A stretch of DNA of 64,000 nt from Rhodanobacter humi (GTDB lineage: Bacteria > Pseudomonadota > Gammaproteobacteria > Xanthomonadales > Rhodanobacteraceae), in assembly GCF_041107455.1 (NCBI RefSeq), contig NZ_JBGBPY010000001.1:3906001-3970000 (forward strand). Reading direction: 5' to 3'. This document shows, piece by piece, positions 20,827 through 29,056 of this stretch (its first letter is position 1; every line of letters begins with the position of its first letter). A model generated the notes under the pieces. It was given only the letters and a program-made list of their open reading frames with translations, was not told the origin of the DNA and did no database searches. The position numbers were made by a program, and so were the translations under genes.

Positions 20827-21989
20827 TGGGTCTGGATGAAACGCACGAAGATGCCGCCCGCGGTCACCACCTTGTCGCCAGCCTTGAGGCCGTCCGCGAC
20901 CAGGCTGCGATCGCCCGTGCGTGCGCCCAGCGTCACCGGGCGGCGCGCGTAGCTGCCGTCCGCCTCCTGCACGTAGACGAAGGGCAGGTTCTCGTCGTCG
21001 CGCAGGATCGCCGCCACCGGCACCAGCAGGCCGTTGGCTTGCGCAGCCGACTGGATGCGCACGCGCACGTACATCTGTTTCTTCAGCAGGTCGCCGGGGT
21101 TGTCCACCACCACGCGCGCGGCCACCGAGCGCGTGTCGGGATCGACTTCCGGCGAGACGTTGGCGACCTTGCCGGGCAGGATCTTGTCGGTGCCGGCAAT
21201 CGTCACCTCGGCGGCGTCGCCGGGTTTCACCGTGGCGAGATCGCTGTCGAACACCTGCGCCATCACCCACACCTGTGAGAGATCCGCCACGGTGAAGCAG
21301 GCCGTGCTGCCCGCTTGCAGCAACTGGCCGGGCGCGATCGTACGCTGCACCACGGTGCCCGCCACCGGCGCACGGATCACCGCCTGCACGTTCGCCACCG
21401 GACGGCCCTGTTCGATGGCCTTCACCAGCTGCGGATCGACGTGCAGCGCCAGCAGCGCCTGTCGTGCGGCATCGCTGTCGGACTGCGTGCCGACCGCGTC
21501 GGACTGCGCCTGCGCGTTCTCGCGTTGCGAGATTGCGTGATGGGCGTAGAGGTCGCTGTCGGTGGCGGCCACCTTGGCGGCAGCACGCGCGGCGGCCAGC
21601 GCCTTGCGGTAACCGTCCAGCGCGGTGGCGAAATCGGGCGAGGCCACCGTGGCCAGCGGCTGGCCCTGCTTCACCGACTCGCCCAGGCTCACCAGCACCT
21701 TGGTCACCGGGCCGGAGAACGGCGCCAGCACCGCGGTGGAACGGTTCTGGTCGTAGTCCACGGTGCCGGTGGTGTCGACCACGCGATGGAACGTGGACGG
21801 CTCGACCGTATAGAGCCGGATGCTCTGCTGCTGCTCCTTCGTCAGCGTCACGTTGTGCGGTGTGGTGGCCGCGGCTTCCGACGCGCCCGTGCCGGACGAG
21901 CAGGCGGCGAGCGCGAGCGTGGCGAGCAGGACCGCGAGCGCAGCGCCGCGGCGAAGGGAAACGGGGAAGGGTGGGGCCGGCTTGTTCAT
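20823..21989 (-). CDS. RND efflux periplasmic adaptor (CzcB/CusB-like membrane fusion lipoprotein)
   Basis: The adaptor joins the inner-membrane pump to the outer-membrane channel. The 388-aa product has a lipobox (LATLALAAC) and the alpha-hairpin/lipoyl/beta-barrel order of membrane fusion proteins: PFSGPVTKVLVSLGESVKQG (lipoyl half), a helical hairpin around residues 120-180, VIRAPVAGTVVQRTIAPGQL (second lipoyl half), VWVMAQVFDSDLATVKPGD (beta barrel) and GLKAGDKVVTAGG at the C terminus. The long frame continues upstream without homology, so ATG 21989 was chosen, 2 bp after the stop of the upstream channel gene. It is the middle gene of the operon. Confidence 0.92.
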   Translation of the reverse strand: MNKPAPPFPVSLRRGAALAVLLATLALAACSSGTGASEAAATTPHNVTLTKEQQQSIRLYTVEPSTFHRVVDTTGTVDYDQNRSTAVLAPFSGPVTKVLVSLGESVKQGQPLATVASPDFATALDGYRKALAAARAAAKVAATDSDLYAHHAISQRENAQAQSDAVGTQSDSDAARQALLALHVDPQLVKAIEQGRPVANVQAVIRAPVAGTVVQRTIAPGQLLQAGSTACFTVADLSQVWVMAQVFDSDLATVKPGDAAEVTIAGTDKILPGKVANVSPEVDPDTRSVAARVVVDNPGDLLKKQMYVRVRIQSAAQANGLLVPVAAILRDDENLPFVYVQEADGSYARRPVTLGARTGDRSLVADGLKAGDKVVTAGGIFVRFIQTQ

Positions 21990-21991
21990 CG

Positions 21992-23506
21992 TCACTGCTT
22001 GCTCAGTTCGGAGTGGTGCCACCAGCCGCCGCCCAGCGCCTGGTACAGCGCGGCGGTGTCGGCGAATCGGTTGGCCTGGGCCTGCACGAGGGTGATCCGC
22101 GCCTGTTGCCAGGTCTGTTCGGCGGTCAGCCATTGCAGCTGGCTGGCATAGCCGTCCTTGAGCTGGCGTTCGGTGAGATCCAGCGTCAGCTGCGCGGCCT
22201 GCTCCGCGTTCGCCGCGGCCTGCAGCGCCTTGGCATCCTGGTCCAGCGCAACCAGCGTGTCGGCGACGTTCTGGAACGCGGTCAGCACGGTGCTGCGATA
22301 TTGTTCGGACGCCTCGACATAGGCCGCCTTCGCCGCACGCTGCTGGTGGAGCAGGGTGCCGCCCTCGAAGATCGGCGCGGTGATGCCGGCCGCCACGTCC
22401 CAGAAACCGGTGCCGCCGGTGAACAGCTTCGAGAACTCCAGCGCCGTGCTGCCGGTGTCGGCGGTGAGCGTGAGGTTCGGCAGCCGCGCGGCGGTGGCGA
22501 CACCGATCTCCGCACTGGCCGCGTGCAGGTTCGCTTGCGCCTGGCGCACGTCCGGCCGCTGCTCCACCAGTCTGGAGGGCAGGCTGAGCGGCAACTCCCC
22601 GGGCAGCTGCAGGCTGTCCAGCGTGAAATGCTCGTCCGGCGCCTGCGACGGGAAGCGCCCGGTCAGCACCGCCAGCAGGTCGCGCTGCTGTGCCAACTGC
22701 TTTTCCAGCGGCGGCAGCGTGGCGCGGGTCTGCGCCAGTTGTGACTCCTGCGCGGCGAGATCGACCCGGCTCGCGTAGCCCTTCGCATATTGGTAGCGCA
22801 GGATGCCCAGCATCTTCTCGCCCGCGGCAATCGACTGCCGCGTGGTGTCGACCTGCGCTTGCAGTGCGGCCAACTGGATCGCCGCCACCGCCACGTTGGA
22901 CGCCAGCGTGTTCCAGGTCGCGATCATCTGGAAGCGCGCGGCCTGCTCCTGCGCCTTGAGCGACTCCGACGCGCGCCGGTTCGCGCCGAACACGTCCGGC
23001 GTGTAGGAAATCGAGAGCTGCGGCGTGTACAGGTTGTACTGGAACTCGCTCGGCACCACCGGATAGTTCGGCACCGGCGCGAGCAAGGTCGACTGGCGCT
23101 GGTGGCTGGCCGAGAAGTTCGCCGACACGCTGGGCAGGAACGCGCCGCGCTGCGCCAGCATGTCCTCGTGCGCCACGCGCAACGCCGCCTGCGCCGCCTT
23201 CAGATCGTGGTTGTGCGCCAGCGCCTGCTCGATCAACGCATTCAACGGTGCGGAATGGAACAGCGTCCACCAGTCGCCGGGGATGTCCGCGCCCGATGCG
23301 AGGTGCTGGGCCGCGCCACCCGCCACCGCCGGCGTGGCGACCGTCGTCACCACGGGCTGGGGCGTGTAGCTGTTGACGGCCGGCGGCGCCGGCGCCTTGA
23401 AGTTCGGTCCCACTGCGCAGGCCGCGAGCAGCATCGCTGCGGCCATGGGCATGGCCCATCGCAAGGCGCGCGACGCGGATGTCTGGACAGACGGAATGGA
23501 AACCAT
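21992..23506 (-). CDS. RND efflux outer-membrane channel lipoprotein (NodT/CusC/OprM family)
   Basis: The TolC-like outer-membrane factor of the metal efflux system. The 504-aa protein has a lipobox MLLAACAVGP, the family start VGPNFKAPAPP and two copies of the outer-membrane efflux repeat: residues about 95-290 (SVSANFSASHQ, LSISYTPDVFGANRRASESL) and 305-495 (RPDVRQAQANLHAASAEIGV, LPNLTLTADTGS, TAPIFEGGTL). It is the first gene of the - strand operon, so the order is channel-adaptor-pump. Its promoter must lie in 23507-23610. Confidence 0.92.
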   Translation of the reverse strand: MVSIPSVQTSASRALRWAMPMAAAMLLAACAVGPNFKAPAPPAVNSYTPQPVVTTVATPAVAGGAAQHLASGADIPGDWWTLFHSAPLNALIEQALAHNHDLKAAQAALRVAHEDMLAQRGAFLPSVSANFSASHQRQSTLLAPVPNYPVVPSEFQYNLYTPQLSISYTPDVFGANRRASESLKAQEQAARFQMIATWNTLASNVAVAAIQLAALQAQVDTTRQSIAAGEKMLGILRYQYAKGYASRVDLAAQESQLAQTRATLPPLEKQLAQQRDLLAVLTGRFPSQAPDEHFTLDSLQLPGELPLSLPSRLVEQRPDVRQAQANLHAASAEIGVATAARLPNLTLTADTGSTALEFSKLFTGGTGFWDVAAGITAPIFEGGTLLHQQRAAKAAYVEASEQYRSTVLTAFQNVADTLVALDQDAKALQAAANAEQAAQLTLDLTERQLKDGYASQLQWLTAEQTWQQARITLVQAQANRFADTAALYQALGGGWWHHSELSKQ

Positions 23507-23578
23507 GCGGAGCCCGTACTCGTTGCTGCGCGCTGTCCCGACAGCGGGTATTCCGCGCTACATGACGGGTGAAAGTAC

Positions 23579-23600
23579 GTTATAACATTGCCATCGGCAA
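23579..23600 (-). promoter_or_regulatory. candidate promoter/operator region of the efflux operon
   Basis: The 388-bp gap 23507-23894 has no convincing gene. About 75 bp upstream of the channel gene it holds the palindrome GTTATAAC (23579-23586, a possible -10 on the - strand) followed by TTGCCATCGGCAA (23588-23600), whose TTGCC/GGCAA arms form a small inverted repeat. A metal-sensing repressor or activator could bind here. No regulator gene is adjacent. Confidence 0.3.
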
Positions 23601-23894
23601 CGCTGTATTTTCTTGCGGCAACGGCCGGTACGCAGCGCTCTCCACGATCGCGGCCGCATCAGGAGACTCTCCGCTCCCCGACGCCGATCCAGCCAGCGAA
23701 GGCGCCAACCAGTCAATGCGGGTGGGCAATTGCAGCAGCGCGTCGTGGCTTGCGAGCGGTGATTCGAGCCGGTCAGCGCGCGGCGCTGGTCCGCCGTGGT
23801 GAATCTCCCATGCGGCGTCTGGCTTGCGCTGCAAGACGCTCGCGCGCCATGCGCCTGACCACGGCCGCATCAGCGTGCAGGGTTCGCTGCCTGC

Positions 23895-24917
23895 TCAAAC
23901 ATGGTCGGCCAACTCGATGGCGGAGCGCCGGTCACGCCGGGCTTTCCCGGGCATCGATTTGCTTGCCTGCGCCACGGCGTCGTGCGGATGCAGGCTTTCC
24001 CGATGCTCGAGACGGACGTGGAAGTCCGCAATGGTGTCGTCGTCATCCAGCGCGTGCTGGATGCGGCGCGCAGCATCCTCGCAGAACATCGGATTGGCGC
24101 CGTTGGCGCGCGCGAAGGCCTGCTCGTCCTCGCGTTTCACCGCCGTCTGCACCGGCGTGCCCAGCGCCTGTTCGACGCGGTCGATCAGGGCGATCAGCTT
24201 CAGTGGCGCGCCATCGACGAAGCGCACGGCGAGCCGCGCCACGCTGCGCTGCGCGTGCGGGGTGGCGACGATGCCGCGCTCGCTGCCCAGCCACGCCAGC
24301 ACGGCCGCATGCTCCAGCGGTGCGGCCGCGTCGAAATCGCGCGCGAACTGCTGCTGTATCAGCTGGCGCGACAGTGCCGCCGAAGCGGGGCAGGTGGAGG
24401 AGTACGTCACTTCCGTGCCCAGCTCCAGGCGGAAGCCGTCGCTGTCCAGACGGGCGTCGATGAACACCGGGTAGGCGCGCCAGCCCGCATGGCCGCTGCG
24501 CAGTGCGGCGCGGCGCACGAGCAGGTCGAAGCGCAGGCTCACGCGGGCACGCCGGGCCAGGCCTTGCTGCGAGACGAGGAAGGCGCGCAGCAGGGATTCG
24601 AGCAGCGGCGCATCCAGCGGTCGTGCGGCCAGGTATTCGTCCGCCAGCAGGTACAGGCGCGACATGTGGATGCCGCGCCGATCGGGCTGCCCGAGATCGA
24701 CGAAGGCGCCGACCTTGGCGCTGGCGCGCTGCACGTCGCCGTTGCCGGCGTCGAAGTGCACCGGCATCTCGATGCCGTCCATGCCCACCCAGTCCAGGAC
24801 GCCACCCGGATGCAAATGGGCATGGGTGGCGACGTCGGGCAGCGGGCTCGCGCGCTCGCCCGTGGCCGCGGAGTCGTGCCGGCTGTCGGCCTCAGGGTGT
24901 GTTTCGCCGCGTGCCAC
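23895..24917 (-). CDS. folE2: GTP cyclohydrolase I, FolE2 type (GCYH-IB)
   Basis: FolE2 converts GTP to 7,8-dihydroneopterin triphosphate for folate and queuosine-type pathways without needing zinc. The 340-aa protein carries the family segments LPDVAT, LDWVGMDGIEMPVHF, GDVQRASAKVGAFVDLG and GIHMSRLY, and the conserved metal-ligand cysteine in TYSSTCPASAALSRQ (Cys176). Translation must begin at GTG 24917, because no ATG precedes the conserved start; this overlaps the protease gene by 26 bp. It is the fourth gene of the sigma-factor operon, an unusual place for it. FolE2 is commonly induced when zinc is scarce; no Zur box was recognised. Confidence 0.88.
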   Translation of the reverse strand: MARGETHPEADSRHDSAATGERASPLPDVATHAHLHPGGVLDWVGMDGIEMPVHFDAGNGDVQRASAKVGAFVDLGQPDRRGIHMSRLYLLADEYLAARPLDAPLLESLLRAFLVSQQGLARRARVSLRFDLLVRRAALRSGHAGWRAYPVFIDARLDSDGFRLELGTEVTYSSTCPASAALSRQLIQQQFARDFDAAAPLEHAAVLAWLGSERGIVATPHAQRSVARLAVRFVDGAPLKLIALIDRVEQALGTPVQTAVKREDEQAFARANGANPMFCEDAARRIQHALDDDDTIADFHVRLEHRESLHPHDAVAQASKSMPGKARRDRRSAIELADHV

Positions 24918-26190
24918 GCAACTGCTCCACCGCCGCAGCGGCGTTCACCTGCAGCAAACCGTCGGACACCTTGCTGCTGTCCAGCAGCAGGGCACGGACC
25001 CTGTGCGCGTCGAGTTCCGGGGCGAGCGCGAGCAGCAAGGCGACGATGCCGCTCACGTGCGCGGCGGCCATGGACGAGCCGGTGGTGAAGTCATAGCCGT
25101 CGCCGGGCTGGGTGGTGAGGATGTCCGTCCCCGGTGCGCTCAGTACGCCGGGCGGAGCCATCGCGGCGTCGGCGACGCGCACCACGATGACGCCCGGCAC
25201 GTCGTTGGGGAAGCCGTCGGGTTTGCCGTCCGGTGGCATGGCCGCCACCACGATGCGACCCTGGTCGAGCAGCTGCGCCAGCAACATGCGCAGCAACGGA
25301 TCGGCCGGGCCGCCGAGGCTCAGATTGACGATGCGCACCCGGGTATCGAGGATCGCCGCCAGCGCCTTGGCCAGGGTGAAGGAGTTGCAGCGCGCGCCAG
25401 CGCCCGCCGCCGGCGGATACCAGCAGGCCTTGTAGATGCTGAGCGTTGCCTCGGGGGCGATGCCGACGATGCCCTGGCGGTTGTTGCCGTCGGCGGCGAC
25501 GATGCCGGCCACTTCGGTGCCGTGAGGGTCGGCGTCGAATGCGTGGCTGTCGTCGTCCACCAGGTTGTGCACGTCGCGGATGCGTCCCTGCAGTTCGGGA
25601 TGGCGCTGGTCCACGCCGGTGTCGACGATCGCGATGTCCACCCCCTTGCCCTGGCTGAGCGCGTGGGCGCGGGCGGCAGCGGTTTCGACGAAGCCGCGCT
25701 GGAGATCCACGTAGGGGTCGTTGTAGCGGGGCGCGGGCGCGTCCTGCTGCGCGTAAACGGTGAAATCCTGCAGCGGCTGCGCGAGCCGCACGCGCGCATC
25801 CGCGGCAAGCGTCTTGAGCAGGTCGTCCCGGGTCGTGCCGGGCGGAGGCTCGAACACGGCGCAATACAGGCCCAGTGGTTTGATCGGCCAGCCCGCGATC
25901 TCGCGCAGGCCATAGTGCCGTTTCAGCGTATCCATGACGGACAGCGCGCGCTGCCCGGCACCGTAGCGCGCCGGCGGGGTGTAGCCCAGTAGGCTGGAGC
26001 CCGCGCGCGTCGAGGGCGGCTCCTGCTCGTTGGCGACTGCCAGCACGATGTCGCGGTGCGCATCCATCGACACTGCCGTCGTGGTCGCAGCGCTTCCGCT
26101 GCCGGAGTGTCCATCGCTGGCCACCGCCCGCTGCGCCGGCAAGCCCAGGGCGATGGCCAGCGCGAAGAGGACGAGCGCACGGCCGCTCAT
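24892..26190 (-). CDS. exported subtilisin-like serine protease (S8) with propeptide
   Basis: The 432-aa product has a signal peptide (ALVLFALAIALGLPAQRAVA), a propeptide-like region (about 85-145, with GLYCAVFEPPPGTTRDDLLK and VRLAQPL) and an S8 catalytic domain with Asp190 (IAIVDTGVD), His223 (HGTEVAGIVAADG) and Ser373 (TTGSSMAAAHVSG). The oxyanion-hole asparagine normally found in an AAGN motif is absent; the site reads VVAAMPPDG (about 314-322), so activity may be low or special. It acts in the periplasm or outside. The start overlaps the anti-sigma stop (ATGA), so both are co-translated; this suggests a role in the same signalling route. Confidence 0.88.
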   Translation of the reverse strand: MSGRALVLFALAIALGLPAQRAVASDGHSGSGSAATTTAVSMDAHRDIVLAVANEQEPPSTRAGSSLLGYTPPARYGAGQRALSVMDTLKRHYGLREIAGWPIKPLGLYCAVFEPPPGTTRDDLLKTLAADARVRLAQPLQDFTVYAQQDAPAPRYNDPYVDLQRGFVETAAARAHALSQGKGVDIAIVDTGVDQRHPELQGRIRDVHNLVDDDSHAFDADPHGTEVAGIVAADGNNRQGIVGIAPEATLSIYKACWYPPAAGAGARCNSFTLAKALAAILDTRVRIVNLSLGGPADPLLRMLLAQLLDQGRIVVAAMPPDGKPDGFPNDVPGVIVVRVADAAMAPPGVLSAPGTDILTTQPGDGYDFTTGSSMAAAHVSGIVALLLALAPELDAHRVRALLLDSSKVSDGLLQVNAAAAVEQLRGTRRNTP

Positions 26191-26819
26191 GGCGTGGCGC
26201 TGATGGGTTCGGCCAGGCGGATGCCGCGGGCGGTGCGGAGCTTCGGCAGGATCTGCACGGCCGTCGCCGCGGCGTCCGTCGGCACCACGGTGTAGGCCCC
26301 GACACTGTTGGGGCCGTGCACCACCTGCAGGTGCAGGGCATGCAACAAGGCGTTCCAGTCCGCCAGCGTCATGCCCGCGTCGGGCACCACGCGGATCGCG
26401 TCGGGCGGCACCGGCGATGGCGTCTCGCTGAGCGTGCGGTACGCCGGATTCTCGACGGCGGCCAGCTTGACGCCCAGCACGCCGAGGCCGACCGCCTGGG
26501 CGACCACGGCGGCGGCCAGCGCCCGCACCAGCCAGACGCGCGATCGTGGCTGGCGGGGAGCTTGCCGGGGATTGGAGGTATCGAGCCGGGCCAGCAGGCG
26601 CTGCAACCCGACCTCCGCGTCGAGCGGTCGCTCCGGCGGCAGCGACAGCGCGAGCCGCAGGCGGCTCTGCTGCGCAAACTCGGCGCGACACGATGCGCAG
26701 CCCGCCAGGTGATTCTCCAGCCAGGCCGCCTGTTCCTTCGCGGCGCTGTCCTGCAGCACCCAGGGCATCAATTCCCAGGCGTGCGGGCAATCCATGCCGG
26801 GGTTCTCCGTGGGCCTCAT
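26187..26819 (-). CDS. membrane-bound anti-sigma factor with zinc finger and propeptide-like periplasmic domain
   Basis: The 210-aa protein starts with a zf-HC2 anti-sigma domain (H37-x3-C41-x2-C44 in HLAGCASC), a linker rich in Pro/Arg, one transmembrane helix (about 96-120) and a periplasmic C-terminal domain. That domain (about 150-207: LLHALHLQVVHGP, GAYTVVP, LPKLRTARGIRLAEPI) resembles the propeptide of the neighbouring S8 protease (LKRHYGLREIAG, GLYCAVFEP, LLKTLAADARVRLAQPL). In the family such proteins hold the partner ECF sigma factor at the membrane until a signal arrives. ATGA overlaps on both sides tie it to the sigma and protease genes. Confidence 0.85.
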   Translation of the reverse strand: MRPTENPGMDCPHAWELMPWVLQDSAAKEQAAWLENHLAGCASCRAEFAQQSRLRLALSLPPERPLDAEVGLQRLLARLDTSNPRQAPRQPRSRVWLVRALAAAVVAQAVGLGVLGVKLAAVENPAYRTLSETPSPVPPDAIRVVPDAGMTLADWNALLHALHLQVVHGPNSVGAYTVVPTDAAATAVQILPKLRTARGIRLAEPISATP

Positions 26820-27400
26820 GACGCACCCTCCTTGCGGGCGGCCGGGTTGCCGGCCAGGCCGGGCAGCACGTTGCGCAGCTTGACCCGGGCATAGAACAGC
26901 CGCGCCTTCACCGTGCCCAGGGGGCACTGCATGATGGCCGCGACATCGTCCAGCGAATGCCCCACGCCGTAGACCAGCTCGATCACCACGCGCTGATCCG
27001 CCGACAGGTGTTCGAGTCCCTTGCCCAGCCAGTCGCGCAATTCGCGGTCTTCGTCCGGATCGCTGGACATGAGGCGCTCGTCCGTCGACATCTCGTATTC
27101 GACGGGTTCGTCGCCGTGCTGCCGCAATGCCTTGAGGCCGCAGCGGTAGGCGATGCCCATGATCCAGGTGGAAACGCGCGAGTCGCCGCGGAACTCGCCC
27201 GCCTTCTGCCAGGCGATCCAGAAGCAATCATTGACGACCTCTTCGATGACGTCGCTGCGTCGGGTGAGGCGGGACAGGAAGCGGCACAGCCGGCCGTGGT
27301 AACTGCGATACAACGTCGCCAGCGCGGCGCGGTCGCCCGTCGCCATGCGCTGGAGCAGCAGGCGGTCGATGACCTCGGCGTCGGTGTCGGCTTCGTTCAT
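26816..27400 (-). CDS. ECF-type RNA polymerase sigma factor
   Basis: The 194-aa protein contains sigma region 2 (about 28-90: LYRSYHGRLCRFLSRLTRRS, VVNDCFWIAWQKAGEFRGDS, WIMGIAYR) and region 4 (about 132-180: LSADQRVVIELVYGVGHSLD, MQCPLGTVKARLFYAR), with no regions 1 or 3, as in ECF factors. It heads the operon sigma/anti-sigma/protease/folE2. A 25-bp promoter-like site at 27415-27439 ends only 14 bp before its ATG and recurs before eight other operons here; autoregulation is inferred. No Shine-Dalgarno sequence precedes the ATG, so the mRNA may be nearly leaderless. Confidence 0.92.
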   Translation of the reverse strand: MNEADTDAEVIDRLLLQRMATGDRAALATLYRSYHGRLCRFLSRLTRRSDVIEEVVNDCFWIAWQKAGEFRGDSRVSTWIMGIAYRCGLKALRQHGDEPVEYEMSTDERLMSSDPDEDRELRDWLGKGLEHLSADQRVVIELVYGVGHSLDDVAAIMQCPLGTVKARLFYARVKLRNVLPGLAGNPAARKEGAS

Positions 27401-27414
27401 GGGTTGTCAGTTTG

Positions 27415-27439
27415 GTGCCGTTCGGACGCGAAAAGGTTG
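27415..27439 (-). promoter_or_regulatory. ECF-type promoter site 1, before the sigma operon
   Basis: On the - strand: CAACCTTT, 6 bases (TCGCGT), 5 bases (CCGAA), CGGCAC, then CAA. It fits the pattern CAACYTTT-N11-CGGCAC seen before nine operons. The site ends 14 bp before the sigma ATG. Confidence 0.7.
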
Positions 27440-27447
27440 CCCCCGGA

Positions 27448-28206
27448 TCAAAAAGACCAGGAAACCGTCGCAACCCACGGCGCGGCGCCCGGGGCGCCCC
27501 GCTGCCGGCGCATGCGCGGGGCGGTCACGATGCGCTCGAGTTCCATGCGCCAGTTCCCCATGGCCCAGATCAGGCCCGCGTGCCCGTAGCGGTAGGAGCT
27601 CGGGAGGGCCTGCCCGTATTCGTGCCCGTACACGCGCCAAGGGCCTGCGTACTCGTAGCTGCGGTAGGTCGCGGCGGGGGGCTGGGCGATGCCCACCCCG
27701 GCGGAAAGATAGGAATGCCATGGCAGCGGCCAGTGGAAATCGAGATCGGCCGCGCCCCGCACCCGGTGGTCACTTGCGCCCAGCGCGCGCACGGCCGACA
27801 GGCCGAAGGTCAGGACGTCGCGGTACATCCAGTGGACGCCTGCCTCGGCCCGGTCGAAGGTGCGCATGCGGGTCGAACCGGAGTAGCGGTAATACAGCAG
27901 GTCTGCCTGCATCTGCCAGGCATCGGACAGCGACCAGGAACGTGAGGCCTGGGCGGAGGTTTCGGCAAGATGGTGCGGCGCGCGCAACTCGGTGCCGGCC
28001 GACAGGCCCAGCGACCAGCCGGTCGGCGAGGTCCAGGAGGCGGCTCCCTGCAGGATCGGCGTAGCGGCGGTGATCGCCTGGCCGCGGTCGACCAGTTGCG
28101 AACTGAGCGCCACGGCGCCGTGGAAGCCTGCCGACTGGGCATGCAATCCCCACGGAAGGCAGGCGCCCAGCGCCAGCGATGCCAAGCCGAATGCGGATCG
28201 ATTCAT
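27448..28206 (-). CDS. putative outer-membrane beta-barrel protein of the electron-conduit operon
   Basis: A 252-aa exported protein with a signal peptide (LASLALGACLPWGLHAQS) followed by alternating hydrophobic/polar strands and a C-terminal phenylalanine (WVATVSWSF), as in outer-membrane barrels. The N-terminal part (ALSSQLVDRGQAITAATPIL) recalls the TorF/Gcw_chp family of putative porins, but the match is by eye only. It is the last gene of the mtrA-mtrB-cytochrome run, 130 bp after the diheme cytochrome, and is followed by the sigma operon with its own promoter. Function unknown. Confidence 0.65.
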   Translation of the reverse strand: MNRSAFGLASLALGACLPWGLHAQSAGFHGAVALSSQLVDRGQAITAATPILQGAASWTSPTGWSLGLSAGTELRAPHHLAETSAQASRSWSLSDAWQMQADLLYYRYSGSTRMRTFDRAEAGVHWMYRDVLTFGLSAVRALGASDHRVRGAADLDFHWPLPWHSYLSAGVGIAQPPAATYRSYEYAGPWRVYGHEYGQALPSSYRYGHAGLIWAMGNWRMELERIVTAPRMRRQRGAPGAAPWVATVSWSF

Positions 28207-28336
28207 GGGCCGCCTGGATGGTTCCCAAGTGTGCGGAGCCTAGCGCGAATCCGGGGCGGTGGCGTCGCTGCGGGCGACGCCTGTTGTCCCTCGGGAAAGC
28301 GCCAGCCCGACCGTGTGCTGGAGGACAGGCGTCGGG

Positions 28337-29044
28337 TCATTGCGTCGCGATGTAGCTCGACAGCGCCTGGATGTCCGCATCGTCGAGTGTCTGTGCCACG
28401 CCGTGCATGATCTGCGCGTTGCTGGTGCCGCGGCGCGCACCGCTCCTGAAATCGTGCAGTGCCTTGGTCACGTAGATCGCGGACAGGCCGTGCAGGCGCG
28501 GGAAGGTCGCCCACGGCGGTTGTGGCGCATCGCCGGGATACACCCGTGGCCCGCGCCCGGAGGGGCCGTGGCAAGCCTGGCAGGGAGGTACGCCGCGGGC
28601 CGGATCGCCGTCGAGAAAGAGCCGCCCACCGCGGGAGGCGGCATCGGCGCGGCCGGCCGGCCTGGCCGGGAGCGAGGCGTAATGGACGGCCAGGTTGCGC
28701 ATGTCCGCGTCGCTCAGCGTGGCGGCCTGGCCGCTCATGACCGGGTCGCTGCGCTGGCCGTGCTTGAAGGTTTTCAGTTGCACGTAGAGATAGGTCGCCG
28801 ACTGCCCGGCCAGGTCCGGAAAGTTCGGCGCGATGGCCAGGCCCTGCGGCCCGTGGCAGGCCGCGCAGACAGTCGATCGTGCCTGGCCGGCCCGGGCATC
28901 GCCGGTGATCGGCGGCTGCCGGCGCAGGTCGACCCACGTCGCAGGCTTGCGCGCCGCCGCGCCATCGGCCGCGACCGTCGAAAACGCGGGCGCCCACAGG
29001 ATGGCGAGCGCCACCAGATGAAGCAGACGAGGCATGGAAGGCAT
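28337..29044 (-). CDS. exported diheme cytochrome c (c4-like)
   Basis: The 235-aa protein has a signal peptide (LLHLVALAILWAPAFSTVAA) and two cytochrome c domains with heme motifs CAACH (Cys60-His64) and CQACH (Cys155-His159), each followed by GP.G and a distal Met candidate (DPVMSGQ, AQIMHGV). Such two-domain proteins of the c4/c553 type shuttle electrons in the periplasm. Only 12 bp separate it from mtrB, so it is part of the conduit operon and is the likely soluble electron carrier between the inner-membrane chain and the decaheme protein. Confidence 0.9.
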   Translation of the reverse strand: MPSMPRLLHLVALAILWAPAFSTVAADGAAARKPATWVDLRRQPPITGDARAGQARSTVCAACHGPQGLAIAPNFPDLAGQSATYLYVQLKTFKHGQRSDPVMSGQAATLSDADMRNLAVHYASLPARPAGRADAASRGGRLFLDGDPARGVPPCQACHGPSGRGPRVYPGDAPQPPWATFPRLHGLSAIYVTKALHDFRSGARRGTSNAQIMHGVAQTLDDADIQALSSYIATQ

Positions 29045-29056
29045 CGCGGCGTTCCC

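Noticed and set aside
17914-20952. A + strand open frame of about 1000 codons opposite the RND pump gene.
   Set aside because: Antisense shadow of the pump gene, rich in His/Gln/Arg, with no recognisable motif.
23580-23894. Small open frames in the gap between the efflux operon and folE2.
   Set aside because: No ribosome-binding site, no family resemblance and composition like shadow frames; treated as intergenic.
28207-28336. Possible tenth copy of the ECF-type site before the outer-membrane protein gene (CAACAGGC with CGACGC at the right distance on the - strand).
   Set aside because: The second block lacks the CAC end at the fixed position and the first block only matches CAAC; chance match.
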